A stretch of DNA of 64,000 nucleotides from positions 1-64,000 of the forward strand of contig NZ_JAVTSS010000002.1 of assembly GCF_032678705.1 (NCBI RefSeq), given 5' to 3'. The translations under genes were made by a program, and so were the position numbers. The notes under the pieces were generated by a model, which made no database searches, was not told the origin of the DNA, and saw only the letters and a list, made by a program, of their open reading frames with translations. The DNA comes from Pedobacter frigiditerrae (GTDB lineage: Bacteria > Bacteroidota > Bacteroidia > Sphingobacteriales > Sphingobacteriaceae). Below are positions 31,855 to 41,934 of this stretch, one piece after another. Within the stretch, counting starts at the first letter, position 1; each line of letters starts with the position of its first letter.

Positions 31855-32430
31855 CTACAAAGCCGCCTTTACCAAGTAAGGCAATAACTCTTTTTGAAAG
31901 GTGACGAAGTTCTTGCGTACATCAGCATCACTTACAGACGTAAAGGCAAATGAGAATACGATACTCTTACTAGCTTTTAATAAAAATGCCAATCCACCAC
32001 GGCGAGCTGGGTTCTTTTTAAAGTGATCTAGTTCTAGGTATGCAGATAATAAAAGTGCTTCAAGCTGATCGGAAAGATGTTTTAAGAATTCTTGAGAGTT
32101 AGCATTTTCGCGTACGAAATCCCATCCGATAAATTCATTACAAACCGTGTAAGATAAACGGCATGTTTTCATCACCAAAGCCTTTAAATGTTCTTCTTCA
32201 TTAGCAAAGGTTACTTTATTGCTGATGATCTCATGAAGATTTACATCTAGGTAATCCATTAAAATAGCATCTAAAACTTGTTCCTTGCTATCAAAATATT
32301 TGTAAATGGTTGCCTTTGCTATTCGAGCTTTTTTGGCAATTTCATTTACACTGGTTTTATGGTAACCATATTTCCTAAAAAGCTCTTTCGCCGCTCTTAC
32401 AATGCTTTCTTTTATTTTTTCTGGCTCCAT
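31855..32430 (-). CDS. TetR/AcrR family transcriptional regulator
   Basis: A 191-residue repressor-type protein. The N-terminal helix-turn-helix is at about 22-50: VNEIAKKARIAKATIYKYFDSKEQV. The C-terminal all-helical domain would bind an unknown ligand. The ATG shares its first base with the stop of the upstream gene (TAATG), so it is coupled to the Rieske-like lipoprotein gene and pheS. No palindromic operator is obvious nearby. Confidence 0.88.
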   Translation of the reverse strand: MEPEKIKESIVRAAKELFRKYGYHKTSVNEIAKKARIAKATIYKYFDSKEQVLDAILMDYLDVNLHEIISNKVTFANEEEHLKALVMKTCRLSYTVCNEFIGWDFVRENANSQEFLKHLSDQLEALLLSAYLELDHFKKNPARRGGLAFLLKASKSIVFSFAFTSVSDADVRKNFVTFQKELLPYLVKAAL

Positions 32431-32843
32431 TAATTAGTTACCTGTAATGTATTACCAGCAATGGTAACACCGTATTGTTTTAGAGAAGTTTTTGCTGGAG
32501 CCTTAACTGGACTACCATCGTATAAAGAATATTTAGCGCCAGAAACCGGATCAGTTGCAGTTAAACTTGGGTCATCTACCACAACAGCATTTTTTTGTTC
32601 TGGATTAACCGTACTGCAACGATCATAAGCTACATAAGCGTTATCAGCCCTGCGATAAATTATGATACCCGCAACACCATAACCTGTTAAAGTTACCGCT
32701 CCTCCTGCTGTACTTAACCTACTTAATCTTGGGTCGGTTAGCGGTGCACTGAAGTTTACAGGCAAATCGGGAATTAAAGTTTCTTCCTTCGCACAAGAGG
32801 TGAAAAGCAAAATAACCATAACTAATCCGATATACTTTTTCAT
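32430..32843 (-). CDS. Lipoprotein with degenerate Rieske-like fold
   Basis: A 137-residue lipoprotein: a signal peptide ends in the lipobox LFTSC (Cys about 17). The rest follows the layout of a small Rieske domain: a RCST segment where CxH is expected, then DPVSGAKYSLYDGSPVKAPA where CxxHGSxFD...GxPxxGPA is expected. Both His ligands and the second Cys are replaced (T, D, S), so no [2Fe-2S] cluster can be held. Related cluster-less proteins occur in this group as hypotheticals. It is joined by TAATG overlaps to pheS and to the TetR gene. Confidence 0.7.
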   Translation of the reverse strand: MKKYIGLVMVILLFTSCAKEETLIPDLPVNFSAPLTDPRLSRLSTAGGAVTLTGYGVAGIIIYRRADNAYVAYDRCSTVNPEQKNAVVVDDPSLTATDPVSGAKYSLYDGSPVKAPAKTSLKQYGVTIAGNTLQVTN

Positions 32844-33883
32844 TAGATAATTGCTGATTTGTATTGCTTTAAGAAACGTACATCATTTTCAGAGAAAAGA
32901 CGCAAATCTTTAATTACATATTTTAAATTGGCAATACGTTCAATTCCCATTCCGAAAGCAAAACCACTGTATTTTTTACTATCTATACCACAGTTTTCTA
33001 AAACGTTAGGATCTACCATTCCGCAGCCTAAAATCTCTACCCATCCACTGTGTTTACACATTTGGCAACCATCGCCTTTGCAAATGGTACAAGAAATATC
33101 CATCTCGGCACTTGGTTCTGTAAAAGGGAAATATGACGGACGGAAACGAACTTTTGTTCCTTCTCCATACAATTCTTGAACAAAGTAAAATAAGGTTTGC
33201 TTTAAATCTGCAAATGAAACATTTTCATCTACATACAAACCTTCTACTTGGTGGAAAAAACAATGTGCTCTAGCAGAAATTGCTTCGTTACGGTAAACAC
33301 GACCAGGCATTAGTGCCCTAAATGGCGGCTGACCAGCTTCCATCATACGTACTTGTACAGAAGAAGTATGTGTACGCAAGGCGATATCTCCTTTTTCGCC
33401 GCCTTTTTTAATGAAGAAAGTGTCTTGCATATCTCTTGCAGGATGTTCTTCAGGAAAGTTCAAAGCAGAAAAGTTATGCCAATCGTCTTCAATTTCAGGA
33501 CCTTCAGCAACACTAAAACCAAGTTTATTAAATATTTCGATGATTTCTCTTCTAACTAAAGCTAAAGGATGACGAGCACCAACCTCAAAACCTTCGCCTG
33601 GTAAAGTCATATCCAGTTGTGAGTTTTCAGTTTTCAGTTTGGAGTTAGCAGTAACTTCATTTAAAGCTTGATATTTAGCTTCTGCTAATTGCTTAAATTC
33701 GTTTAATACTTTACCAAGCGTTCTCTTCTCTTCTGGAGAAACTGCTTTAAATTCGTCAAAAATATCTTTGATTATACCTTTAGTTCCCAAAAAGCGGATA
33801 CGAAATTGTTCCAGCTCATCTGCACTTGTAGTGTCAAATGCATTGATCTCTGCGGTATACTGTGTGATCTGGTCTTGTAACAT
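32843..33883 (-). CDS. pheS: Phenylalanine-tRNA ligase alpha subunit
   Basis: A 346-residue class II tRNA synthetase subunit. An N-terminal coiled coil (about 1-90) binds tRNA. Motif 2 contains GRVYRNEAISARAHCFFHQVEG and motif 3 contains GFAFGMGIERI near the end. A cysteine set CTICKGDGCQMCKHSG near 260 is a small insertion seen in many bacterial PheS. It charges tRNA-Phe with the beta subunit PheT, which is not in this window. The ATG at 33883 fits the family start; a longer reading from 33934 adds 17 residues. Confidence 0.95.
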   Translation of the reverse strand: MLQDQITQYTAEINAFDTTSADELEQFRIRFLGTKGIIKDIFDEFKAVSPEEKRTLGKVLNEFKQLAEAKYQALNEVTANSKLKTENSQLDMTLPGEGFEVGARHPLALVRREIIEIFNKLGFSVAEGPEIEDDWHNFSALNFPEEHPARDMQDTFFIKKGGEKGDIALRTHTSSVQVRMMEAGQPPFRALMPGRVYRNEAISARAHCFFHQVEGLYVDENVSFADLKQTLFYFVQELYGEGTKVRFRPSYFPFTEPSAEMDISCTICKGDGCQMCKHSGWVEILGCGMVDPNVLENCGIDSKKYSGFAFGMGIERIANLKYVIKDLRLFSENDVRFLKQYKSAII

Positions 33884-34039
33884 CTGCCAAATATACAGCA
33901 ATTTATAGAATAGTTTTATATGCTGTCGGTTCAAATATTATCTTGAAACGCATTTATTACAAGAAAATGAACTAAGCAGCAAGAAACCGAGAGTGAATTT
34001 TTAATTAAAAATGATGTTTTTACCGTGCAGCAAAAACAG

Positions 34040-34092
34040 TAGTCGCAGAAAAGAATAAACCAAAATCTAAAGCTGAGACTTTTCTGCGACTA
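34040..34092. terminator. Long-loop hairpin after kbl
   Basis: TAGTCGCAGAAAAG (34040-34053) and CTTTTCTGCGACTA (34079-34092) are perfect 14-base complements around a 25-base loop, in the spacer after the kbl stop. No strong T run follows, so it may be a terminator, or a structured 3-prime end. Confidence 0.5.
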
Positions 34093-34110
34093 TATTTATT
34101 GTAACGCCTA

Positions 34111-35298
34111 CTAAATTACACCTAATTCCTTACCTACTTTGGTAAAGGCAGTAATTGCTTTATCTAAATGATGTTGCTCATGAGCCGCAGAAAGCTGAAC
34201 CCTAATTCTTGCTTTTCCTTGTCCAACTACAGGATAGAAAAATCCAACAACATAAATTCCTTCATCAAGCATTTTAGCTGCAAAAGTTTGCGCAATTTTA
34301 GCATCATACAACATTACAGGCACAATCGGGTGAAAACCAGGTTTAATGTCAAAACCAGCATCTGTCATCTTTTCACGGAAGTATTTTGTGTTGTTTTCTA
34401 GTTTATCGCGTAAGCTAGTTGTTTCGCTTAACATATCTAAAACTGCAACAGATGCACCTGCAATTGCCGGAGCCAAAGTATTGGAGAATAAATATGGACG
34501 AGAACGTTGACGCAACATATCGATGATTTCTTTTTTACCTGAAGTAAATCCGCCAGATGCGCCACCTAAAGCTTTACCTAATGTACCAGTAATAATGTCT
34601 ATCCTGTCTATTACGTTAAAATGCTCATGTGTACCACGTCCAGTTTTCCCAATAAAGCCAGTACAATGAGATTCATCAATCATAATTAAAGCTTCATATT
34701 TATCAGCCAAATCTGCTATTTGATCTAATGGCGCAACTGAACCATCCATAGAAAATGCACCATCAGTTACAATAATCCTGTGGCGACAATCCTTAGCAGC
34801 AATTAATTGCGCCTCTAAATCTGCCATATCAGCATTTTTATAACGGAAACGTTGTGCTTTACAAAGTCTAACACCATCAATAATTGAAGCATGATTTAAT
34901 TCATCAGATATAATTGCATCTTCAGCACCAAACAATGGTTCAAAAACCCCACCATTTGCATCAAAGGCAGCAGCATATAGAATAGTATCTTCAGTACCTA
35001 AAAATTCAGAAATTTTTGCTTCCAATTCTTTATGGATATTTTGTGTGCCACAGATGAAACGAACAGATGACATACCATAACCATAATCGTCTATTGCTTT
35101 TTTAGCGGCTTCAATTACTTTTGGGTGAGATGATAGGCCTAAATAGTTATTTGCGCAAAAATTGATTACTTCTGCTCCAGAGCTTACTTTAATATCTGCT
35201 CCTTGTGGTGTGGTAATAATTCTTTCACGCTTAAATAAACCAGCATTTTCTATTTCTTGAAGTTCTTTCTGTAGAACAGGTTGAAGGGTTTTGTACAT
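34111..35298 (-). CDS. kbl: Glycine C-acetyltransferase (2-amino-3-ketobutyrate CoA ligase)
   Basis: A 395-residue PLP enzyme of the alpha-oxoamine synthase family. The PLP lysine is K242 in [23 protein letters not shown] at 46-59 and [13 protein letters not shown] near 205-216 are family segments. It converts 2-amino-3-ketobutyrate and CoA to glycine and acetyl-CoA, the second step of threonine breakdown. The matching threonine dehydrogenase gene lies at 56778-57722. The start at 35298 fits the family; an upstream frame from 35364 runs through the promoter. Confidence 0.94.
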   Translation of the reverse strand: MYKTLQPVLQKELQEIENAGLFKRERIITTPQGADIKVSSGAEVINFCANNYLGLSSHPKVIEAAKKAIDDYGYGMSSVRFICGTQNIHKELEAKISEFLGTEDTILYAAAFDANGGVFEPLFGAEDAIISDELNHASIIDGVRLCKAQRFRYKNADMADLEAQLIAAKDCRHRIIVTDGAFSMDGSVAPLDQIADLADKYEALIMIDESHCTGFIGKTGRGTHEHFNVIDRIDIITGTLGKALGGASGGFTSGKKEIIDMLRQRSRPYLFSNTLAPAIAGASVAVLDMLSETTSLRDKLENNTKYFREKMTDAGFDIKPGFHPIVPVMLYDAKIAQTFAAKMLDEGIYVVGFFYPVVGQGKARIRVQLSAAHEQHHLDKAITAFTKVGKELGVI

Positions 35299-35342
35299 AT
35301 AGATATGATTTTGACGCAGCTGTGTGCTTGTTAAATAAGCTA

Positions 35343-35350
35343 CAAATATA
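35343..35350 (-). promoter_or_regulatory. Candidate -7 box for kbl
   Basis: Minus-strand TATATTTG matches TAnnTTTG, 44 bases before the kbl ATG. It is the main reason to prefer 35298 over the longer reading. No -33 TTTG at the right distance. Confidence 0.45.
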
Positions 35351-35429
35351 TTAGTAGTTAACAAACTTTAACACATTAATTGTGTTAAGTACTATAACTT
35401 AGAACGATATTTACGCCTTTGATAAACTT

Positions 35430-37877
35430 ATGAAGAAAATATACCTCTCAATAATTGTTGTTTTAACAGTTATAAACGTATCGTTCGCCCAATTTCAAAT
35501 TACTGGAAAAATTACTGATAACGTAGGAGAAGTTATTCCCTTTGCATCGGTGTTTATAAAAAACACTACAAAAGGGGCATCTTGTAACGTTGATGGCATT
35601 TATAAATTAACCTTGGATAAAGGCAACTACACCTTAGTTTACAAAGCAATTGGTTTTAAAGCGCTGGAAAAAGTCATAACAATTACACAGGATATGACTG
35701 TTAACCAAACTTTAGCTCCAGAAAGCTATACTTTAAAAGATGTAGTAATTAAGGCAAATGCCGAAGATCCTGCTTTTGAAATTATAAGACAAGCCGTAAA
35801 GAATAGAAAAAAATACCTAAACGAAGTAGAATCTTATAAGGCTGATGTATATATAAAAGGATTACAAAAACTAGTAGGTGCACCAAAAAAGTTCTTTGGC
35901 AGAGATGTTCAAAAGACTTTAGATTTAGACACCAATAGAAAGGGTATTATTTATCTATCAGAATCCCAATCGATATTTAGTTTCCAGCGTCCTGATAAAA
36001 TTAAGGAAGAAATGGTTTCTTCTAAAATTTCAGGAAACAACAATGGCTTTAGTTTTAACAAAGCATCTGATATGTTGATTAACTTTTATGAGAATCTTTT
36101 GCTTGAAGGTTCAGGCTTAAGCTCAAGAAGTTTCGTTTCTCCCATATCAGACAATGCAATGTTTTATTATAAGTACAAGCTTTTAGGCACAACTGAAGAA
36201 AGTGGTGTGACTATTAATAAAATTGAGGTTATCCCACGTCGTAAAAACGACCCAGTTTTTAGAGGGATCATTTACATTGCTGATGATAGCTGGAGAATTA
36301 TGGGCACAAATCTTTATTTAACTGAAGATGCGGGAATCAACTTTGTTGACACATTAAACATTGGACAACAGTTTGTTAAGTTAGAAAAGGTTTATATGCC
36401 AGCAACTACAAAATTTGAATTTAATGGAAAAGCATTAGGGTTTAAATTTGAAGGTTATTTCATTGGAATCTTTAGCAATTTTACTTTCCCAGATTTCCCA
36501 AAAAGTTATTTTACTTCAGAGATTTTAAAAATTACCAAGTCGGTAAATAAGAAAGATTCATTGTATTGGATGAACAATAGGCCGATCCCTTTAACGGACG
36601 AAGAAAGATTCGATTATAAAAGGAAAGATAGTATCGCCCTGCGCAAAACAACTAAGCATTATTTAGACTCCACAGAAAGAGAAAGTAATGAATTTGGCTT
36701 AGTAAAGTTATTTCTGTCTGGATATAGATATAATAAAAGATACGAAAAAAGAACCATTTCTTTCGATCCAATTATCAGATCTGTATTCTTTAACACAGTT
36801 GAAGGATTTGCCGCAAAGTATGGCGTAACTTATACACAAAGGCTTGAGGATAGAAAATTTTATTCTATTAGACCAGAGGTGAGATATGGTTTTTCAAATC
36901 ATATTTTTACAGGAAACATAAGCGGAACTTATTATTACGACCCACTAAAACGTGCCAGTATTAGTGGTAGTTTTGGGTCTGACATCGCCGATTTGAATAG
37001 ATATGGTTCTATGACCCTGCTTTCAAACACAATAAATTCATTATTATTTGAAAGAAATTTATCTAAATTCTATAGAAAAGAATTTGCAAACATAAACACG
37101 ACTAGAGAATTAGCTGATGGTTTGCAAGCCGCTATTTCCATTGATTATGCACAGAACAGGACTTTGCAAAATACTAGTGATTACAAAATAAGAAATGTTA
37201 AGGACGAAGAATATACTTCGAACAACCCTTTTACCCCGACAACAGAAACACCTTTATTTCCAACTTATCAATCTTTTAGTATATCAGCAAGTTTAAATTA
37301 TACCATTGGGCAGAAATACACTACAAGACCAGACGCTAAAATTTATGAGGAATCTAAGTTTCCACGTTTTAATTTAGGGTATAGAAAAGGCTTTAAAGGC
37401 ATCCTGAATAGTGATGTTGATTATGATTTATTAAGTTTTGAGATTTACCAAGAACATGTGAGAATGGGTTTAGTTGGCTATTCATCAATAGTAGTTGGAG
37501 CGGGGAAATTCTTGAATAATAATGCTGTCTTTTATCCAGATAGTAAGCACTTCAGAGGAAATAATTCAACTATCTTCCCTTCAAACTTAAGAAAGTTTAG
37601 ATATTTAGATTTCTATCAGTATAGCACTAGTAAACAATATATTGAGGCTCACTTTGAGCATAACTTTGCTGGCTTTATCGTTAATAAAATTCCGCTATTG
37701 CGAAAACTTAAATTGGAAGAAATTGTAGGTTTTAATTATTTAACTGAGCCAGGAAAGAAGAACTATAAAGAGTTTTATTTCGGAGTTGAAAGATTTGGAT
37801 TTGGTGTAAGTTATGGTTATTCATACAATGGAAACTATAAGGTAGATCAAGGTTTTAGAATTGCATTTGGTTTTTAA
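35430..37877 (+). CDS. DUF5686 outer-membrane protein with CarboxypepD_reg-like domain
   Basis: An 815-residue protein: signal peptide (1-20), carboxypeptidase regulatory-like domain (about 22-110), then a DUF5686 region to the C-terminus. The latter has many alternating beta strands and ends in an aromatic residue (FGF), like an outer-membrane barrel. It lacks a TonB plug domain. Related proteins are widespread in Bacteroidota, without a settled role. It is a single gene, flanked by kbl on the other strand and a clear terminator after the stop. Confidence 0.85.
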   Translation: MKKIYLSIIVVLTVINVSFAQFQITGKITDNVGEVIPFASVFIKNTTKGASCNVDGIYKLTLDKGNYTLVYKAIGFKALEKVITITQDMTVNQTLAPESYTLKDVVIKANAEDPAFEIIRQAVKNRKKYLNEVESYKADVYIKGLQKLVGAPKKFFGRDVQKTLDLDTNRKGIIYLSESQSIFSFQRPDKIKEEMVSSKISGNNNGFSFNKASDMLINFYENLLLEGSGLSSRSFVSPISDNAMFYYKYKLLGTTEESGVTINKIEVIPRRKNDPVFRGIIYIADDSWRIMGTNLYLTEDAGINFVDTLNIGQQFVKLEKVYMPATTKFEFNGKALGFKFEGYFIGIFSNFTFPDFPKSYFTSEILKITKSVNKKDSLYWMNNRPIPLTDEERFDYKRKDSIALRKTTKHYLDSTERESNEFGLVKLFLSGYRYNKRYEKRTISFDPIIRSVFFNTVEGFAAKYGVTYTQRLEDRKFYSIRPEVRYGFSNHIFTGNISGTYYYDPLKRASISGSFGSDIADLNRYGSMTLLSNTINSLLFERNLSKFYRKEFANINTTRELADGLQAAISIDYAQNRTLQNTSDYKIRNVKDEEYTSNNPFTPTTETPLFPTYQSFSISASLNYTIGQKYTTRPDAKIYEESKFPRFNLGYRKGFKGILNSDVDYDLLSFEIYQEHVRMGLVGYSSIVVGAGKFLNNNAVFYPDSKHFRGNNSTIFPSNLRKFRYLDFYQYSTSKQYIEAHFEHNFAGFIVNKIPLLRKLKLEEIVGFNYLTEPGKKNYKEFYFGVERFGFGVSYGYSYNGNYKVDQGFRIAFGF

Positions 37878-37878
37878 A

Positions 37879-37926
37879 CTGAAAGCATAAAGACGAAAGC
37901 TTTAGTCTTTACGCTTTCAGCTCTTT
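37879..37926 (+). terminator. Terminator with AGCATAAAGAC-type repeat
   Basis: CTGAAAGCATAAAGAC (37879-37894) pairs with GTCTTTACGCTTTCAG (37905-37920), one G-U pair, then CTCTTTTT. A related but rearranged sequence forms the hairpin at 60394-60427, so the same repeat type may have supplied both terminators. Confidence 0.7.
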
Positions 37927-37930
37927 TTCC

Positions 37931-37938
37931 TATCTTTG
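37931..37938 (+). promoter_or_regulatory. Candidate -7 box for trhO
   Basis: TATCTTTG fits TAnnTTTG and is 39 bases before the ATG at 37978; it directly follows the terminator of the previous gene. No -33 TTTG is visible. Confidence 0.4.
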
Positions 37939-37977
37939 TAGCGCATTAAACGCTGTTTGCAACAGTATCAATGAATT

Positions 37978-38907
37978 ATGACATACAACACCTTACTTTA
38001 TTATTGCTATTCTCCAATAGCAGATGCAGAACAATTTGCTGCAGACCACTTAACTTTTTGTAAATCCTTAGGATTAGTTGGCCGTATCATCGTAGCTGAA
38101 GAAGGTTTAAACGGAACAGTTTCTGGCACAAAAGAAGCTTGTGAAGCTTATATGGCTCATATCAAAGCTGATGAACGTTTTGCCAAAACTGATTTTAAAA
38201 TTGATGAGGTTGCCGAACCTTCTTTCATTAAAATGCATTGTCGCTATAAAGCGGAGATTGTACATTCTGGATTAAGAGATACGAGTATCATCAATCCGAA
38301 TGAAAAAACTGGGAAATATTTGGAGCCTACAGAATTTAGCGAGATGTTAGATAGAGATGATGTGATTGTTTTAGACGTGAGGTCTAATTATGAGCACAAT
38401 CTAGGCAAGTTTAAAAACGCTGTAACTTTAGATATCGAAAACTTCCGCGATTTCCCTGACCAGATTGAGGCCCTAGCCAAATACAAAGACAAAAAAGTAA
38501 TGACTTATTGCACTGGCGGCATTAAGTGCGAAAAAGCATCAGCTTTGCTACTACATCACGGTTTTACTGATGTTTACCAATTACATGGCGGTATTATAAA
38601 ATATGGCAAGGAAGCAGGCGGAAAAGATTTTGAAGGCAAATGTTACGTGTTCGATAACCGAATCGCCGTTGATGTAAACTCTGTAAACCCTACCATCGTT
38701 TCTGTCTGTTATAACTGTGGCAAAACAACGCCAAAAATGATTAACTGTGCAAATCCAGAGTGTAATGAGCACATTACACAGTGTGATGAATGTGGAGATA
38801 ATTTACAAGGTTGCTGCTCTGTTGCATGTACCACACACCCACGTAAGCGAACTTATGATGGCACAGGTTATTATGTGAAAGTTCCTCAACCCGTGACAAG
38901 CAAATAA
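37978..38907 (+). CDS. trhO: tRNA uridine(34) hydroxylase (rhodanese domain)
   Basis: A 309-residue protein of the YceA/TrhO family. An N-terminal domain (about 1-95) is followed by a rhodanese domain (about 110-210) with the active-site Cys C178 in TYCTGGIKC, and a C-terminal Cys-rich tail (CYNCGKTTPK, CANPECN, CDECGD, CCSVAC) that may bind zinc. TrhO installs 5-hydroxyuridine at U34 of some tRNAs with prephenate as co-factor source. Single gene. Confidence 0.92.
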   Translation: MTYNTLLYYCYSPIADAEQFAADHLTFCKSLGLVGRIIVAEEGLNGTVSGTKEACEAYMAHIKADERFAKTDFKIDEVAEPSFIKMHCRYKAEIVHSGLRDTSIINPNEKTGKYLEPTEFSEMLDRDDVIVLDVRSNYEHNLGKFKNAVTLDIENFRDFPDQIEALAKYKDKKVMTYCTGGIKCEKASALLLHHGFTDVYQLHGGIIKYGKEAGGKDFEGKCYVFDNRIAVDVNSVNPTIVSVCYNCGKTTPKMINCANPECNEHITQCDECGDNLQGCCSVACTTHPRKRTYDGTGYYVKVPQPVTSK

Positions 38908-39030
38908 TTTGTTAAGGTAGTTCGTAAGTTAATAATAGATTTTTCCTTTTGTGATGAAATAGAAATTATTGCTCATTATCCCTATTAATTAATTATTTTG
39001 TAAAAATATTTGACTAACAGTTCTTCTGTA

Positions 39031-41934
39031 ATGACCAATAATTTGTTTAAATACTTTACTGTATATCTTATATTATGGTTTATCCCCACTGGGATATTTG
39101 CTAACGATATACAAAGTATAGGTGTTCCATACGTTCAAAATTATCCTAAATCTTCTTATTTATCTGGTAATCAAAATTGGTCAATTGCAAAGGATAAAAA
39201 TGGCATCATGTACTTCGGCAATGCCGAAGGATTATTAACTTTTGATGGAAAATATTGGCAACAATCTAAAATGCCAAATGGCCAGATTGTTCGTGCTGTT
39301 GCCGCAGCTGCGGATGGCTTAATTTATACAGGTAGCTTCGGTGAGTTTGGTTTTTGGAAATATAAAGACAAACACCTAACCTACACGTCCCTAATAAAAT
39401 TTATTCCTAAAAAATTTAAATTTAACGATGAGATTTGGAAGATATACGTGGTTGGCAAAAAGGTTGTTTTTCAATCGTTCTCAACCATCTATATTTACGA
39501 AAATCAAAAAATTAGCGTATTAAAACCGTCATCAACATTCTTGTTTTTGCATCAGGCTGGAAAAAGGCTATTTGCAGAAATATTAGGTAAGGGACTTTTC
39601 GAACTTCAAGGAAACTCACTGAAACCACTACCAGGAAGCGAGATATTAGGAAGTACGGGCATCCTGTCAATTCTACCATACAAGGACAATAGCTTTATTA
39701 TTGGCACTGGTAAAAATGGGCTGTTTACTTATAATGGCACAACATTTACACCTTTAGCAAGTGCGGCTAATAACTTCCTTAAAACTTATCAATTAAATAA
39801 TGGGGCCAAAATTTTGGGTAAGTATTATGCTTACGGAACAATTTTGAACGGCATCATCATTATAGATGAGAATGGAAATGTTGTGCAACGTATTAATAAA
39901 TCAAGCGGCTTACAAAACAATACCATTTTAAGTTTATATGCCGATAACGAGCAAAATCTTTGGGCGGGTCTAGATAATGGAATTGATAGGGTTGAATTGA
40001 ACTCTCCCTTATATTTTTATTTTGATAAAACTGGCCAGTTCGGCACGGTTTATTCGAGTTTGATTGTAAAAAACAAAATTTACTTAGGCACAAATCAAGG
40101 TCTATTTTGTAGTCCTTGGTTACCTGAAGATGGCAAATTATTTAATTCATTCGATTTTAAACTAATTCCAAACTCGCAAGGTCAGGTTTGGGAACTTAAA
40201 TTAATTGATGGTCAATTATTATGTGGTCATAACAACGGAACCTATGGCGTAACAGATGAGAAGATTGAAAAACTTACGACCATAAGTGGAGGTTGGACGA
40301 TTAAAAAATTAAATTCTAACCCTAACTTTCTAATACAGGGCACCTATACAGGTTTAGCTATTTTCTCGAAAGGCAAAAATGGTAATTGGCAGTTTAGTCA
40401 TAAAATTGATGGTTTTAGCGAACCCTCTAGATATGTAGAACAAGATACCAAAGGTGATATCTGGGTTGGTCAAGCTTATAAAGGTTTGTATAAACTAACT
40501 TTAAGTACAGATTTAAAAACAGCTACAAACATTAAATATTTTGATGAAAAAAATGGCCTGCCAAATAACTTCAATATCAATATTTTTAACATAGAGAATA
40601 AAATTGTCTTTTCGTCTAATGTTGGTTTTTTGGTATATGATGAAATTAGCAATCGTTTTACGAATTATGAATCGCTGAACAGTAAATTAGGAGGTTTTGC
40701 TGCATCAAATAAAATTATTCCTGCTGGCCTTAAAAAATATTGGTTTATAAACCATGGCAAAATGAGTTTGGTTGACTTAGCAGAACCTGGAAAAATCGAA
40801 ATCGACTCTAGCAGGTTTAGTATCTTAGATGGGCGAATGGTTCAATACTATGAAAATATTAGCCAAATCAGCAACAAGATTTATTTAATTAGTGTTGATG
40901 ATGGCTTTGTAATCTATAATACTACAAATACAGAAAAAACTGCTCAAAATCTAAAACTGCCTTCTGTATTAATTAGAAAGATTGAAGACATTACAGACAA
41001 ATATTCAACCATCACAGAAAATGGGAATAACGATGAGGGCATAGAAATTCCATTTAGCAGGAATAATATTCGGATATCCTTCTCACTACCCTATTACCGA
41101 CAATCTAAAATCAAGTTTCAATATTATTTAGAGGGATATTCTAAACAGTGGTCTGACTGGAGTTATGCTAGCCAAAAGGATTTCACAAACCTTAGTAGAG
41201 GAAGTTACAAATTTAAAGTGCGAGCTAAAATTAGCGAATCGATAGTCAGTGAAATCACTGAATTTAAATTTAGCGTTGCGCCGCCTTGGTATGCAAGCAA
41301 CTGGGCTGTTGTTTTTTATCTAATAGCAATTGTTATCGCACTTATTGCTGGTAAAAAAATATATGAAGCAAAGTTAAATCGCGACCAACAATTAATTAAG
41401 GAAAAACTTCAGCAAGAAAAAGAAGCATACCTGAAAAAAGAGGCTGAAAATACCGAGAAGCAAATCATCAAATTACAAACAGAAAAACTGCAGGCAGAAC
41501 TTGCCAGTAAAAATAGAGAGCTTGCCAACTCTGCCATGAGCTTAGTTTATAAAAATGAACTATTGCAAAAGTTAAGTGAAGAGATGACCAAGCTCAAAGA
41601 TGAAAATGGCAAAAAGCTTTCAGAAGACCAGTTGCGCAAAATTCAGAAAGTAATAGATGACGGAATGAATGATGAGCGTGATTGGAATTTATTCGAAAGC
41701 AGCTTTAATGAGGCTCATGAGAGCTTCTTTAAAAAGCTAAAAGCTAACCATCCAGACCTTGTTCCTAACGACTTGAAGTTGTGTGCTTATCTGCACATGA
41801 ATATGAGTAGTAAAGAGATGGCTTCACTACTTAATATTTCACTTAGGGGTGTAGAAATTCGTCGTTATCGACTACGTAAAAAATTAGAAGTTCCTCATGA
41901 TAAAAACTTAACTGAATTTTTGCTAGAGCTTTAA
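39031..41934 (+). CDS. PUL regulator: beta-propeller, Y_Y_Y and LuxR-type HTH
   Basis: A 967-residue membrane-spanning regulator. A signal peptide (about 1-25) is followed by beta-propeller repeats with WAGLDNG, IWVGQAYKGL-type blades (about 30-640), a Y_Y_Y domain near 660-745, a membrane segment near 755-775, a coiled coil (about 780-850) and a C-terminal LuxR-type helix-turn-helix in the last 65 residues. No histidine kinase is present, so sensing and DNA binding are in one chain. It sits 310 bases before susC and probably controls the locus. The ATG at 39031 is preferred over an upstream TTG. Confidence 0.88.
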   Translation: MTNNLFKYFTVYLILWFIPTGIFANDIQSIGVPYVQNYPKSSYLSGNQNWSIAKDKNGIMYFGNAEGLLTFDGKYWQQSKMPNGQIVRAVAAAADGLIYTGSFGEFGFWKYKDKHLTYTSLIKFIPKKFKFNDEIWKIYVVGKKVVFQSFSTIYIYENQKISVLKPSSTFLFLHQAGKRLFAEILGKGLFELQGNSLKPLPGSEILGSTGILSILPYKDNSFIIGTGKNGLFTYNGTTFTPLASAANNFLKTYQLNNGAKILGKYYAYGTILNGIIIIDENGNVVQRINKSSGLQNNTILSLYADNEQNLWAGLDNGIDRVELNSPLYFYFDKTGQFGTVYSSLIVKNKIYLGTNQGLFCSPWLPEDGKLFNSFDFKLIPNSQGQVWELKLIDGQLLCGHNNGTYGVTDEKIEKLTTISGGWTIKKLNSNPNFLIQGTYTGLAIFSKGKNGNWQFSHKIDGFSEPSRYVEQDTKGDIWVGQAYKGLYKLTLSTDLKTATNIKYFDEKNGLPNNFNINIFNIENKIVFSSNVGFLVYDEISNRFTNYESLNSKLGGFAASNKIIPAGLKKYWFINHGKMSLVDLAEPGKIEIDSSRFSILDGRMVQYYENISQISNKIYLISVDDGFVIYNTTNTEKTAQNLKLPSVLIRKIEDITDKYSTITENGNNDEGIEIPFSRNNIRISFSLPYYRQSKIKFQYYLEGYSKQWSDWSYASQKDFTNLSRGSYKFKVRAKISESIVSEITEFKFSVAPPWYASNWAVVFYLIAIVIALIAGKKIYEAKLNRDQQLIKEKLQQEKEAYLKKEAENTEKQIIKLQTEKLQAELASKNRELANSAMSLVYKNELLQKLSEEMTKLKDENGKKLSEDQLRKIQKVIDDGMNDERDWNLFESSFNEAHESFFKKLKANHPDLVPNDLKLCAYLHMNMSSKEMASLLNISLRGVEIRRYRLRKKLEVPHDKNLTEFLLEL

